A stretch of DNA of 64,000 bases. It comes from Clostridiaceae bacterium. Lineage in GTDB: Bacteria; Bacillota; Clostridia; Saccharofermentanales; DTU023. How positions within the stretch are numbered: the stretch's first letter is position 1; the number at the start of each line of letters is the position of its first letter. The notes under the pieces were generated by a model that did no database searches, was not told the origin of the DNA, and saw only the letters and a list, made by a program, of their open reading frames with translations. Where the stretch lies: the NCBI GenBank assembly GCA_012841145.1, contig DUVH01000011.1, positions 1 to 64,000 of the forward strand, written 5' to 3'. The position numbers and the translations under genes are program-made. Shown in pieces: positions 1 through 8,947 of the stretch.

Positions 1-252
1 GTGTGAAGCATGGCAGGATGTCTGGAAAAGATGGAATGTGCCGTGTAAAGCATGGCAGGCGGTTTGAAAAAGATGGAATGTGCCGTGTGAAACATGGCAG
101 GCAGTCTGGATAAGATGGAATGTGACGTGTGAAACATGGCAGGCGGTCTGGAAAAGATGGAATGTGCCGTGTGAAACATGGCAGGCGGTCTGGAAAAGAT
201 GGAATGTGCCGTGTGAAACATGGCAGGAGGTCTGGAAAAGATGGAACAAGGG
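1..252 (+). repeat. Six 42-bp tandem repeats running into the glmS start
   Basis: Units begin at positions 1, 43, 85, 127, 169 and 211 and differ by only a few bases. Each has a GTGTGAA start, a GGCAGG purine-rich stretch and GGAAAAGATGGAA. The sixth unit supplies the ribosome binding site and first two codons of glmS and diverges right after ATGGAA. The array may continue upstream of the window. Because 42 is a multiple of three, reading frames persist across units; an upstream gene could end here, at the TGA at 65-67 in one frame or the TAA at 111-113 in another. There are no spacers between units, so this is not a CRISPR array. Confidence 0.95.
31..216 (+). other. Five repeated mini-ORFs (MECAV type) ahead of glmS
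   Basis: In each of the first five repeat units the ATG equivalent to the glmS start opens a five-codon frame closed by TAA or TGA: 31-48, 73-90, 115-132, 157-174 and 199-216. The encoded peptide is MECAV, or MECDV in the third unit. Each ATG lies ten bases after a purine-rich stretch at the same place as the glmS ribosome binding site, but reading AGGATG, AGGCGG or AGGCAG instead of AGGAGG. Whether ribosomes use them is inference. Confidence 0.5.
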
Positions 253-663
253 AATGGCAAGAAGCTGGTGATCGGGGTCATCGGAGCCGATGTCCATGCC
301 GTCGGAATACGCATCCTTGAGTATGCGTTCAGGGAGGCGGGGTTTGATGTGACGAATCTCGGTGTTATGGTGTCGCAGGAGGAGTTCATAGGTGCGGCAT
401 TGGAGACGGCTGCCGACGCGATCGTCATCTCTTCGCTGTACGGACACGGTGAACTTGACTGTCGAGGAATGAGGGACAAAATGAACGAGGCGGGACTCGA
501 CGGTCTTCTCCTTTACGTCGGCGGCAACATCGTCGTCGGGAAACAGGATTTTGTCGACGTTGAGAAACGCTTCCACGATATGGGTTTCGATCGCGTTTTC
601 CCGCCCGGCACACCGCCCGAAGAAACAATTTACTATTTGAAAAAGGATCTCGAGGTCGATTGA
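241..663 (+). CDS. glmS: Methylaspartate (glutamate) mutase, sigma/S subunit
   Basis: This is the small cobalamin-binding subunit of glutamate mutase (EC 5.4.99.1), which with GlmE converts L-glutamate to (2S,3S)-3-methylaspartate in the cytoplasm. The 140-residue product has the B12-binding signature D17-x-H19-x-x-G22 close to the N-terminus, His19 being the expected lower cobalt ligand, and the length matches the family (about 137 residues). The ATG at 241 is chosen because AGGAGG at 225-230 lies ten bases before it; an in-frame ATG at 220 lies upstream of that site and would add seven repeat-encoded residues. The gene is followed after one base by glmL, so the two are probably translationally coupled. 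It is the first gene of the glutamate-fermentation operon. The name should not be confused with glucosamine synthase GlmS. Confidence 0.93.
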   Translation: MEQGNGKKLVIGVIGADVHAVGIRILEYAFREAGFDVTNLGVMVSQEEFIGAALETAADAIVISSLYGHGELDCRGMRDKMNEAGLDGLLLYVGGNIVVGKQDFVDVEKRFHDMGFDRVFPPGTPPEETIYYLKKDLEVD

Positions 664-664
664 C

Positions 665-2074
665 ATGCGCTGTGCTCTTCTGATCGATTTCGGAAGCACG
701 TTCACGAAGGTGACGGCGGTTGACCTCGCATCCGAAAAGATTGTCGGGACGGCGTCCGCTTTCACGACGACCGATTCCGATATCGGGACGGGGCTTGATA
801 TCGCGCTCGAACGGTTGCGACGGGTGACAGGCAACGTCGCTTTTGAGTTTAAATCGGCGTGCTCATCGGCGGCGGGCGGTCTTCGCATGATGGTATCGGG
901 GCTCGTCCCCGAACTCACGGCAGAAGCCGCGCGGCTCGCGGCGCTTGGTGCCGGTGCCAGAATCACGCGCGTTTTTACACATTCGTTGACTAGGCGCGAT
1001 CTGCAAGAGATCGAGACACACCCGCCGGATATTTTTCTGATGACGGGCGGAACGGACGGCGGGAATCGCACCTGCATGGAGGGAAATGCGGAGAAGCTGC
1101 GAACGCTTTCTGTTCGTTTCCCCATCATTCTTGCAGGTAACCGCCAAGCGATCGACGCCTGCGAGGACGCACTCGAAGATTTCCCGATTACTGTCTGCCC
1201 GAATGTCATGCCCTCGTTCGGTGTTCTCAACATTGAACCGGTGCAATGCGAGATTCGCGAACTTTTTTTGAAGCATATTGTAAACGCGCGCGGACTATCT
1301 AAGACGAGAGAACTCCTCTCGGATATCCTCATGCCGACGCCGTCCGCTATTCTTTCCGCTATGAAGCTTCTTGCGGACGGAACGGAAACGGAGTCCGGTA
1401 TCGGTGAACTGATGGGGATCGACGTGGGCGGCGCCACGACAGATGTCTATACGATCGCAAAGGGTGAGCCAGTCGACATGAACGTGGTCTGTAAAGGACT
1501 TGATGAACCCTACGCGAAGCGGACGGTGGAAGGCGATATCGGTATGCGGTATAGCGCTGCCGGCATTGTGTCAGAAATCGGGGAGCAATGGATCGAGGAG
1601 TGCTCGGGTTTACCCCCCGAAGCGTGCACAGCGCTGATGTGCGAATTGGCAGATGACAAATCGAAAGTTCCGCTCACAGATGACGACGTTGTGGCGAGGC
1701 TTGATCACGCGCTCGCGTCGGGTGCCGTCGATATCGCGACGAGGCGGCATGCCGGAACGTTTGAGGAGGCATTCACCACCTCCGGACTCATCTACGTCCA
1801 AACGGGCAAAGATCTCCGCTCTGTGAGGCAGCTCGTCTTTACGGGAGGATCGTTGATCCATGCGCGCGATCCGCTCGATATTGCGCGACGCGCCCTTTAC
1901 ACATCTCAACACCCGATGTCGCTTCGCCCGAAACGGGCGTCGGTGTTAATAGATGACCGCTATATTCTCTCGGCCATGGGTGTCCTCGCCGAGCGCGAGA
2001 AAGATATCGCACTTCGTATCATCAAGCGCGAACTCGTGATGCCGGGAGATATTTCGTCTGAGGATGAACCATAA
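665..2074 (+). CDS. glmL: Glutamate mutase accessory protein GlmL (MutL)
   Basis: This 469-residue protein is found between the genes for the two glutamate mutase subunits in Clostridium-type operons and is thought to act as an ATP-dependent reactivating factor that removes damaged cobalamin from the mutase. The fold is of the actin/Hsp70 (ASKHA) ATPase type: the N-terminus carries a phosphate-1 motif (LIDFGSTFTKV) and a second phosphate motif lies near residue 256 (GIDVGGATTDVY). It starts one base after the glmS stop and ends 46 bases before glmE. Family membership rests on the full-length pattern and on its position between glmS and glmE. It is not the DNA-repair protein MutL, despite an old synonym. 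Confidence 0.92.
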   Translation: MRCALLIDFGSTFTKVTAVDLASEKIVGTASAFTTTDSDIGTGLDIALERLRRVTGNVAFEFKSACSSAAGGLRMMVSGLVPELTAEAARLAALGAGARITRVFTHSLTRRDLQEIETHPPDIFLMTGGTDGGNRTCMEGNAEKLRTLSVRFPIILAGNRQAIDACEDALEDFPITVCPNVMPSFGVLNIEPVQCEIRELFLKHIVNARGLSKTRELLSDILMPTPSAILSAMKLLADGTETESGIGELMGIDVGGATTDVYTIAKGEPVDMNVVCKGLDEPYAKRTVEGDIGMRYSAAGIVSEIGEQWIEECSGLPPEACTALMCELADDKSKVPLTDDDVVARLDHALASGAVDIATRRHAGTFEEAFTTSGLIYVQTGKDLRSVRQLVFTGGSLIHARDPLDIARRALYTSQHPMSLRPKRASVLIDDRYILSAMGVLAEREKDIALRIIKRELVMPGDISSEDEP

Positions 2075-2120
2075 ACATTTGCGCTGACAACGACAGAAAC
2101 AATAGAGGAGTGAAAACGAC

Positions 2121-3575
2121 ATGGATGAAGTGAGAAACAGGAAGTGGACACGCGATGAATTTGAAAGTGTCCGTTCCGAGATTCTGACGCAGTGGCCGAC
2201 GGGAAAAGACGTCGATTTGGAGGAGGCATTCTCATACCACCAGAATCTTCCTGATCATAAAATATTCAGTTTTAAACTGAACAAAGCGAAGCAAGAAAAC
2301 AAGACGCTCGTCCAACCGCGTGCGGGGGTGCCGCTAATTCCTGAGATGATCGAGTTGCTGAAATACCTCCAAGATGTCGGCGAGGCGGACTTGCTGCCGA
2401 CGACGATCGACAGTTATACGCGACAGAATCGTTACAACGAGGCGGAGGTCGGCATTAAAGAGTCGGAGCGCACAGGCAAGGCGATGCTGAACGGCTTTCC
2501 CGCTGTCAACCACGGCGTCGCAGGATGTCGCATGTTGATCGATGCGCTCGATACGCCGCTCCAGATTCGTCACGGCACGCCTGACGCTAGACTTCTAACG
2601 GAGATCTCGTACGCCGGCGGGTATACAAGCTATGAAGGCGGCGGAATCTCTTATAACATTCCCTATGCGAAAAATGTTTCGCTCGAGGCGACGATCCGCG
2701 ACTGGCAGTATGTCGATCGCTTGACGGGCATTTACGAGGAGGCCGGATGCCCGATCAATCGTGAGCCGTACGGACCCTTGACCGGTACGCTCGTCCCGCC
2801 TTTCATTTCACACAGCGTCGCGATCATCGAGAGTCTTCTCGCCGCCGAGCAAGGCGTGAAAAATATCACGGTCGGTTACGGTCAATGCGGCAACTTGATA
2901 CAGGACGTCGCGGCCGTACAAGTTTTACAGAGTTTGACCGACGAGTACCTGCGAAAGTACGGCTATGGCGATGTCAAAGTGACGACGGTTCTCCATCAGT
3001 GGATGGGCGGTTTCCCGCAGGAGGAGTCGAAAGCTTATTCAGTTATCGCATGGGGAAGTGCCGTCGCGGCGTTGTCGCACGCGACAAAAGTAATCGTCAA
3101 AACGCCGCATGAAGCGATCGGTGTCCCGACAAAAGAAGCTAACGCCGACGGGATGCTCTGCACGCGCCAGATGATCAATATGTTGGGAGAACAGAGTCTC
3201 GACACTTACAGTCTCAAAGATGAGAAGATCATCATCGCGGCGGAGACGCGCTGTGTATTGGATAAATGTTTTGAGCTGGGTGACGGCGATCTGGCGCAGG
3301 GTGTCATACGCGCCATTCGTTCGGGAGCGCTCGACATTCCGTTCGCGCCCAGTCGTTACAACGCAGGGAAGATGCTGCCGGCTCGTGATAACGACGGTGC
3401 GATTCGCCTATTCCATGCGGGGAATATACCGTTGACGCCTGAACTTCTCGATTTTCATCAGGAGAAAATCAAAGAGCGCGCGAAGCATGAGAACCGTCAG
3501 GCGTCGTTCCAGATGGTCATCGACGACGTCTACGCGATCAGCAAAGGTCGCCTTGTCGGTCGTCCGACGAAGTGA
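2121..3575 (+). CDS. glmE: Methylaspartate (glutamate) mutase, epsilon/E subunit
   Basis: This is the 484-residue catalytic subunit of glutamate mutase. It forms the TIM barrel that binds glutamate and, together with GlmS, sandwiches adenosylcobalamin for the radical carbon-skeleton rearrangement. The length equals the family norm (about 483). Recognisable stretches include the [12 protein letters not shown] region, the [10 protein letters not shown] motif and [14 protein letters not shown], which in the family line the substrate pocket. A GAGGAG ribosome binding site at 2105-2110 precedes the ATG at 2121. It is followed after 59 bases by the ammonia-lyase gene that uses its product, so the order of genes follows the order of reactions. 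Confidence 0.95.
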   Translation: MDEVRNRKWTRDEFESVRSEILTQWPTGKDVDLEEAFSYHQNLPDHKIFSFKLNKAKQENKTLVQPRAGVPLIPEMIELLKYLQDVGEADLLPTTIDSYTRQNRYNEAEVGIKESERTGKAMLNGFPAVNHGVAGCRMLIDALDTPLQIRHGTPDARLLTEISYAGGYTSYEGGGISYNIPYAKNVSLEATIRDWQYVDRLTGIYEEAGCPINREPYGPLTGTLVPPFISHSVAIIESLLAAEQGVKNITVGYGQCGNLIQDVAAVQVLQSLTDEYLRKYGYGDVKVTTVLHQWMGGFPQEESKAYSVIAWGSAVAALSHATKVIVKTPHEAIGVPTKEANADGMLCTRQMINMLGEQSLDTYSLKDEKIIIAAETRCVLDKCFELGDGDLAQGVIRAIRSGALDIPFAPSRYNAGKMLPARDNDGAIRLFHAGNIPLTPELLDFHQEKIKERAKHENRQASFQMVIDDVYAISKGRLVGRPTK

Positions 3576-3634
3576 GTCTGGAAGGAAGTGAGTCCTGAAA
3601 TGAGTCATAACAGATTTGAGAGGGAGAGCGGTAG

Positions 3635-4879
3635 ATGAAAATAGTGAAGGTAGTGTGCGCCCCGGGGCGTACGGGGTTCTTCTTTGACGACCAGAAGGCG
3701 ATCAAGCGGGGAGCGAAGTCGGATGGATTCTTCTATGTCGGATCGCCCGAAACGACAGGGTTTACTGCTATTCGTCAAGCGGGTGAATCGATATCGCTGA
3801 TGCTTGTCCTTGAGGACGGCTCGGTTGCGTGGGGTGATTGCGCGGCGGTACAGTATTCCGGAGCGGGCGGGCGAGACCCTTTGTTTTTGGCGGAGGACTT
3901 TATCCCCGTGATCATACGTGACATCGCGCCGAAACTTGAGGGGCGAGTCGTCAACTCTTTTCGCGACACAATGGTAGAGTTCGAGAAGATGACAGATCTC
4001 GATGGCAATCGCCTCCATACGGCGATTCGCTACGGATTGTCGCAGGCAATTCTAGACTGCGTCGCCAAAACGAAACACAAGCTCATGTGTGAGGTGATCG
4101 CCGACGAGTACGGGACGACTGTCAGCGAGGAGATGATTCCTATCTTTTCGCAGACAGGCGATATGCGTCACGATAATGCCGACAAAATGATCCTCAAACA
4201 CGTGCATGTATTACCGCACGCGCTGATCAACAACTTTGAAAAACTCGGATCGAACGGGGATGCGCTCGTCGAATACACGACTTGGCTCCGTGATCGCATT
4301 CTTAACCATCGACAGGATCCCGCGTATCATCCCGTTATCCATATCGATGTCTACGGCATGATAGGCGAACTGTTCGGATACGAGAACATCGATATTATCG
4401 CCGACTACTTGCTGAGGCTTGAGGAGGCTGCAAGTCCGTTTGCGCTTCGTATTGAAGGCCCGATCGATGCCGGCTCTCGCGAGAGCCAGCTCGAGTGGCT
4501 CGCGAAATTGACGCGTCGAGTTGACGAACGCGGCATCAATGTAGAGCTTGTAGCCGATGAATGGTGCAATACGGTTGATGACGTTCGCGCGTTTGTCGAT
4601 GCTGGCGCAGGTCATATGATCCAGATCAAGACGCCTGATCTCGGGAGCCTTCACAATACGGCAGACGCCGTTCTCTATTGCAAAGAAAACGGTGCCGGCG
4701 CGTACATGGGAGGTACGTGCAACGAAACAAACCGTTCGGCGGAAGCCAGCGTTCACGTCGCGATGGCGATGAAACCCGACCAAATCCTCGCCAAGCCGGG
4801 GATGGGTGTCGATGAGGGCGTCATGATCGTCTACAACGAGATGCAGCGCATTCTCGCACTTCGCGGAGCAAGAAAATGA
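3635..4879 (+). CDS. mal: Methylaspartate ammonia-lyase
   Basis: The enzyme (EC 4.3.1.2) removes ammonia from (2S,3S)-3-methylaspartate to give mesaconate, the second step of the methylaspartate pathway. It belongs to the enolase superfamily. The 414-residue length is that of the Clostridium tetanomorphum enzyme. Lys332 in the QIKTPDLG motif matches the family's catalytic Lys331; HIDVYG and RIEGPID near residues 230-275 supply the expected Mg ligands. Its stop overlaps the citD start by four bases (ATGA), showing tight coupling to the lyase genes. The next enzyme of the pathway, mesaconate hydratase, is not encoded between mal and citD or elsewhere in the window. Confidence 0.95.
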   Translation: MKIVKVVCAPGRTGFFFDDQKAIKRGAKSDGFFYVGSPETTGFTAIRQAGESISLMLVLEDGSVAWGDCAAVQYSGAGGRDPLFLAEDFIPVIIRDIAPKLEGRVVNSFRDTMVEFEKMTDLDGNRLHTAIRYGLSQAILDCVAKTKHKLMCEVIADEYGTTVSEEMIPIFSQTGDMRHDNADKMILKHVHVLPHALINNFEKLGSNGDALVEYTTWLRDRILNHRQDPAYHPVIHIDVYGMIGELFGYENIDIIADYLLRLEEAASPFALRIEGPIDAGSRESQLEWLAKLTRRVDERGINVELVADEWCNTVDDVRAFVDAGAGHMIQIKTPDLGSLHNTADAVLYCKENGAGAYMGGTCNETNRSAEASVHVAMAMKPDQILAKPGMGVDEGVMIVYNEMQRILALRGARK

Positions 4880-5163
4880 GAAAGAAACTGATGAAAAAGG
4901 CGAGGGCTGGCACGCTCGAGTCGGGCGATGTTCTCGTCACGATCGAGCCCGGCGATTCGCTCGACATTCAACTCACTTCACCCGTCATCAATCAGTTCGG
5001 GGAAGCCATCCGGCGATCGGTTCACGAAGTGATTGATTCGTTCGGTGTGACGAGCGGGACGATAACGCTTGAAGACCAGGGGGCGCTCGAATGTACGATT
5101 CGCGCGAGACTTATGACGGCGATCAGGCGCTCTCTTGAAGGCGAGGAAGGAGTATCGCAGTGA
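4876..5163 (+). CDS. citD: Citrate/citramalate lyase acyl carrier protein (gamma subunit)
   Basis: This 95-residue protein is the acyl carrier subunit of the citrate-lyase-type complex. It carries the 2'-(5''-phosphoribosyl)-3'-dephospho-CoA arm on a serine near the N-terminus, here most likely Ser15 in GTLESGDVLV by comparison with CitD. The arm moves the acyl group between the alpha and beta subunits. The start overlaps mal and the end overlaps citE by four bases each. In a glutamate-fermentation operon the physiological substrate is expected to be (S)-citramalate rather than citrate; that is inference from context. The loading enzymes are encoded by the fused citXG gene at 13400-14998. Confidence 0.92.
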   Translation: MRKKLMKKARAGTLESGDVLVTIEPGDSLDIQLTSPVINQFGEAIRRSVHEVIDSFGVTSGTITLEDQGALECTIRARLMTAIRRSLEGEEGVSQ

Positions 5164-6053
5164 GACGTTCATACCTGTTCCTGCCGGGCAATCAGCCGAC
5201 CATGCTGCAAAACGGCGCCGTGTTGCCTGCTGATGTGCTCATTTTCGACCTTGAGGATTCCGTCGCTCCGACTGAAAAGGACGCCGCGCGCGAGCTCGTC
5301 GCATCGGCTCTTCGTTCCGTCGACTATGGTGAGCGTGTGCTAGCCGTTCGTATCAACGATCTTGAGAAACCTTACGTTAAAAAAGACCTCGAAACTGTCG
5401 TCACGGCGGGTGCTCACTCCGTGATGGTTCCGAAAGTCACTGGCGCCCGCACAATCCAGCACGTCGCCGTGATGCTCGATCTGATTGAAGAAGAATATGA
5501 TATTGAGAAAGGGCGAACGAAGATCATCGCCCTGATCGAGACGGCGCTCGGCATCGAGCATGCCTTTGACGCGGCGACTTCATCGCAGCGAGTTGAGGCA
5601 TTGGCGCTCGGAGGAGAGGATCTTTGCGCCGATCTCGGTTGTCCCCGCACAAAGGAAGGGACGGAGATCCTTTACAGTCGCTCAAGGCTTCTTATCGCGG
5701 CGAGAGCGGCCGGTATCGAAGCCGTCGATACACCGTTTACGGATGCGCGCGACGAGGACGGCTGTTATGCCGACACGGTCTTTGCGAGAAGTCTCGGATT
5801 CGACGGCAAACTTTCGATTTCACCCCATCATTTGCGCCCGATCCATCGCGCTTTCATGCCTTCGCAAGAGACTGTCGCATTCGCGCTGGAAGTAATAGAA
5901 GCGATGGAAATGGCGAAACGCGAGAGACGCGGAGCTGTTTCGTTGCGCGGGAAGATGATCGATTTACCTGTTGTGCGACAGGCGGCAAAAACGCTTGAGC
6001 TGGCGAGGGCGAGCGGTATGACCTTGCCGGAAAAGGAAGGGACGCCATCATGA
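5160..6053 (+). CDS. citE: Citrate/citramalate lyase beta subunit (CitE family)
   Basis: CitE cleaves the acyl-carrier-bound citryl (here probably citramalyl) group, releasing pyruvate when the substrate is citramalate. The 297-residue protein starts RRSYLFLPG, typical of the HpcH/HpaI aldolase/CitE family, and has the LIFDLEDSV, ALIETALG and LALGGEDLCADLG motifs that place the metal-binding Glu and Asp residues. The GTG at 5160 is chosen because it overlaps the citD stop in GTGA and follows AAGGAG at 5146-5151. It overlaps citF by four bases. The pyruvate formed can be used by PFOR at 22844-26380. Confidence 0.93.
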   Translation: MRRSYLFLPGNQPTMLQNGAVLPADVLIFDLEDSVAPTEKDAARELVASALRSVDYGERVLAVRINDLEKPYVKKDLETVVTAGAHSVMVPKVTGARTIQHVAVMLDLIEEEYDIEKGRTKIIALIETALGIEHAFDAATSSQRVEALALGGEDLCADLGCPRTKEGTEILYSRSRLLIAARAAGIEAVDTPFTDARDEDGCYADTVFARSLGFDGKLSISPHHLRPIHRAFMPSQETVAFALEVIEAMEMAKRERRGAVSLRGKMIDLPVVRQAAKTLELARASGMTLPEKEGTPS

Positions 6054-7465
6054 CATACTCGACAAAAGCAGCTCCGTCGCTTCGAGATGCGATTTTACGG
6101 TCTGGCCTTCGCGACGATATGACGATCTCTTTTCACCACCATCTGCGCGAGGGCGATCGCGTTCTCAACGCCGTACTCGGCGAGTGTTCGGCGGCGGGAC
6201 TCAAGAATTTGACTGTCAACGCGTCGGCGATCATGGGATGTCACCGACCGATTCTTGACTTTGTTCGCGACGGCACGGTGGGCAGCATAGAGTGCAACTT
6301 CATGCATGCGCAAGTCGGTCAGGCAATCTCACGAGGGATTCTCGAGAGAGAAGTCATCTTTAGAAGCCACGGCGGACGCCCCGCGGCGATGGATCGCGGA
6401 GAATCGCATATCGATGTCGCATTTATCGCTGCGTCGGCGGCGGATACGGCCGGTAATTGTAACGGCAAAGAGGGGAAAGCCGCCTTCGGATCGATCGGTT
6501 ACGCGATGCCTGACGCCGCCCATGCACGCCACGTCATTGTCGTGACGGACCAGCTGTTTGAATACCCGCTGATCGATGCGTCGATCTCCGAGGAGTCGGT
6601 CGATACAGTCGTTGTTATTGACTCGATTGGAGATCCGGAACGCATCATGTCGGGAACGACGCGTGTCACGCGCGATCCGATCGGCCTTTTGATCGCCGAA
6701 CAGGCGGCAAAAGCGATCAGCGCGTCGGGACTGCTTCGCGACGGTTTCACATTCCAAACGGGCGCGGGCGGCACATCGCTCGCCGTTGCGCAATATCTCG
6801 GCGAACTCATGCGCGCGAAGGGGATTACGGGACGTTTCGCCTCGGGCGGTATCACCGGACTGCTCGTCCAATTACTGCGCGAAGGCTTATTTGAGGTGCT
6901 TCTCGACGTCCAGTGTTTCGACCGCGAAGCCGTTCAATCGATCGCTGAGGACGGTCGCCACGGCGAGATCAGCGCGACGCGCTATGCGAGTCCCGCTGCC
7001 AAATCGGCCGTCGTCGATCAGCTGGATGTCGTCATTTTGGGAGCGACGGAAATCGATACAGACTTTAACGTGAACGTCCATACTGATTCGAACGGCGTCA
7101 TCATGGGCGGTTCGGGCGGTCACAGCGATACGGCGGCCGGTGCGAAACTGTCGATCATCGTCGCCCCGCTCATGCGCGCCAGGTTGCCCTTGATCGTCGA
7201 TCGCGTCGGCACGATATCGACACCCGGTGAAGATATCGATCTTCTCGTCACGCAGTACGGTCTTGCGTGCCATCCCGGAAGGGCGGAACTCGCTCGCAAG
7301 CTTAAGGGAGCGGGACTTCCCGTTGTTCCGATTCAAGATTTGAAAGCAAAGGCCGAGTCGATCACCGGCGTTCCCGTGCGCTCCGTCCATAAGGGACGTC
7401 CTGTTGCGCGCGTCATCAGCCGCGACGGGGCGTTGCTCGATACGATCGCCATGATCGACAATTGA
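6050..7465 (+). CDS. citF: Citrate/citramalate lyase alpha subunit (acyl-ACP transferase)
   Basis: CitF exchanges the acetyl group on the carrier protein for the incoming citramalate or citrate, releasing acetate and forming the thioester that CitE cleaves. The product is 471 residues, somewhat shorter than most CitF proteins (about 505-520). Conserved family features include NASAIMGCHRPI, FQTGAGGTSLAVA and MGGSGGHSDTAAGAKL. It starts by a four-base overlap with citE and is the last gene of the operon: a strong inverted repeat at 7486-7523 follows. Together CitDEF and the upstream enzymes would convert glutamate to ammonia, acetate and pyruvate, lacking only mesaconate hydratase. Citrate as a substrate cannot be excluded. 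Confidence 0.92.
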   Translation: MTYSTKAAPSLRDAILRSGLRDDMTISFHHHLREGDRVLNAVLGECSAAGLKNLTVNASAIMGCHRPILDFVRDGTVGSIECNFMHAQVGQAISRGILEREVIFRSHGGRPAAMDRGESHIDVAFIAASAADTAGNCNGKEGKAAFGSIGYAMPDAAHARHVIVVTDQLFEYPLIDASISEESVDTVVVIDSIGDPERIMSGTTRVTRDPIGLLIAEQAAKAISASGLLRDGFTFQTGAGGTSLAVAQYLGELMRAKGITGRFASGGITGLLVQLLREGLFEVLLDVQCFDREAVQSIAEDGRHGEISATRYASPAAKSAVVDQLDVVILGATEIDTDFNVNVHTDSNGVIMGGSGGHSDTAAGAKLSIIVAPLMRARLPLIVDRVGTISTPGEDIDLLVTQYGLACHPGRAELARKLKGAGLPVVPIQDLKAKAESITGVPVRSVHKGRPVARVISRDGALLDTIAMIDN

Positions 7466-7485
7466 GCCAATTTTAACGTAAAAGG

Positions 7486-7530
7486 AAGCGGTCACTTCGG
7501 TATACAGACGCAAGTGACCGCTTGTGCTGT
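7486..7530. terminator. Bidirectional rho-independent terminator between citF and the AGCS gene
   Basis: Arms 7486-7497 (AAGCGGTCACTT) and 7512-7523 (AAGTGACCGCTT) are perfect complements around a 14-base loop. GTGCTGTTTTC follows on the plus strand. On the minus strand a CCTTTTACG stretch follows the stem. It lies between two convergent transcription units and can serve both. Confidence 0.85.
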
Positions 7531-7549
7531 TTTCAAATAATTTGTCTAA

Positions 7550-8947
7550 TTATTTCAAGTCTTCCTCGGCCGGCCACTTCAATTGATTTTCTTTTTTACA
7601 CTTGTCGTAGTGATCGAGAAGTTTTTTAGCTATTCCTGAAAGGAACAAGAGCGCCACAATGTTGGGGAGCGCCATCAGGCCGGTGAAAAGGTCTGCCAGC
7701 ATCCAGATGATCTCTCCGTCAAGTAGCGTGCCGACAACGAGAAAACCGAGCGCAATGATACGGAACATACCAATGATGGATTTTTTTTCACCTGCCAGCA
7801 TGATGACGTTTGATTCAGCGAAGAAATACCAACCGATAATTGTCGTCAACGCGAACGACGCGAGCGAAATAGATAGGAAAGTACCTCCAAATGAACCGAA
7901 TCCGCTTGCGAATCCGCGCTGCGTCATCAACGTAGCGCCTTTTGCCGCCTCTGCTGCGGGGATCGTCGGGTCGTAGCTTCCCGAGGTCAAATTGACCATA
8001 ACGGTTGCCAGACAGATCATAAACGTCGAGACGAAGACTCCGATCATCGCGATGAAGCCCTGCTCTGCCGGATGATCGGTGCTCGCAACGGCATGGGAGT
8101 GCGGTGTCGATCCCATACCCGCTTCATTGGAAAAGAGGCCGCGCGCAAGCCCGAGTTGAATGGCCCTTTGGATGGTAATGCCGAGAACTCCGCCTCCGAT
8201 CGCTTGTGGTGTGAAGGCGCCGACAAAAATCATTTTCAGAGCGGGGAGAAACATGCCGAGATTCATGAAAATAATAATGACGCTACCTAAGATGTAAGCA
8301 AACGCCATGACGGGGACGACTCTCTCGGAGAAAACGGCGATGCGCTGCATGCCGCCTGTCAGGATAACGCCGACAATCGCAGTTAAGCCGATGGTGATCC
8401 ACGTTCCGGAGAGCTTAAATGATTCACTGAGCGAGGTGACGATAGCGTTTGACTGAACCATCAGGCCGACGATGCCGAGGGCGATGATGGTAAAGATGGC
8501 GAACAAAACTGACAGCCATTTCGATTTCATGCCTTTCCTAATGTAGTACGCAGGACCGCCGACATATTGTCCATCCTTTTCTTGACGATAAAACTGGGCG
8601 AGTACAGCCTCGGAAAAAATAGTCGACATACCGAAGAATGCCGACAACATCATCCAAAAAGCGGCACCGGGACCGCCGGACGCGATCGCAGTCGCAACGC
8701 CGACAATATTGCCTGTACCTACTTGTGCGGCGATAGCGGTCGCGAGAGATTGGAACGGGGTCATGCGCCCCTCTTGCGCAGGAACCTTGTTCTTAATATC
8801 TCTGATGAGCTTGCCTATGCTTGGGAAGAGTCTCGTGACTTGAGGAAACCGCAGCCTGATGCTCATGTAGATTCCGATACCTATCAGCGCGAACAACAAG
8901 ACGTAGTCCCAGAGGAAATCTTTGATCGTTGTTAAAACTTCAATCAT
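7550..8947 (-). CDS. Sodium:amino-acid symporter, AGCS family (alanine/glycine/glutamine type)
   Basis: This 465-residue polytopic membrane protein belongs to the alanine/glycine:cation symporter family, which imports small neutral amino acids with Na+ or H+. Family landmarks are GTGNIVGVATAIASGGPGAAFWM near the N-terminus, VGGPAYYIRKGM, GLFSNEAGMGSTPH in the middle and about ten hydrophobic segments. The start has GAGGAGG seven bases upstream and overlaps the preceding membrane-protein gene by four bases (ATGA), so translation is coupled. It lies next to the glutamate-fermentation operon but in convergent orientation, so it may feed alanine, glycine or glutamine into amino-acid fermentation; the exact substrate cannot be read from sequence. 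Confidence 0.92.
   Translation of the reverse strand: MIEVLTTIKDFLWDYVLLFALIGIGIYMSIRLRFPQVTRLFPSIGKLIRDIKNKVPAQEGRMTPFQSLATAIAAQVGTGNIVGVATAIASGGPGAAFWMMLSAFFGMSTIFSEAVLAQFYRQEKDGQYVGGPAYYIRKGMKSKWLSVLFAIFTIIALGIVGLMVQSNAIVTSLSESFKLSGTWITIGLTAIVGVILTGGMQRIAVFSERVVPVMAFAYILGSVIIIFMNLGMFLPALKMIFVGAFTPQAIGGGVLGITIQRAIQLGLARGLFSNEAGMGSTPHSHAVASTDHPAEQGFIAMIGVFVSTFMICLATVMVNLTSGSYDPTIPAAEAAKGATLMTQRGFASGFGSFGGTFLSISLASFALTTIIGWYFFAESNVIMLAGEKKSIIGMFRIIALGFLVVGTLLDGEIIWMLADLFTGLMALPNIVALLFLSGIAKKLLDHYDKCKKENQLKWPAEEDLK

Noticed and set aside
1..252. CRISPR array
   Set aside because: The repeats are directly adjacent with no unique spacers, and no cas genes are seen.
80..320. Trp-rich and Arg-rich reading frames across the 42-bp repeats
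   Set aside because: They exist because the unit is a multiple of three and lacks stops in those frames; they have no independent binding site and run into glmS out of frame.
4876..7465. CitDEF as a true citrate-fermentation lyase
   Set aside because: No citrate transporter, citrate lyase ligase (citC) or oxaloacetate decarboxylase is nearby, while the methylaspartate genes are directly coupled, so citramalate is the better guess; citrate is not excluded.
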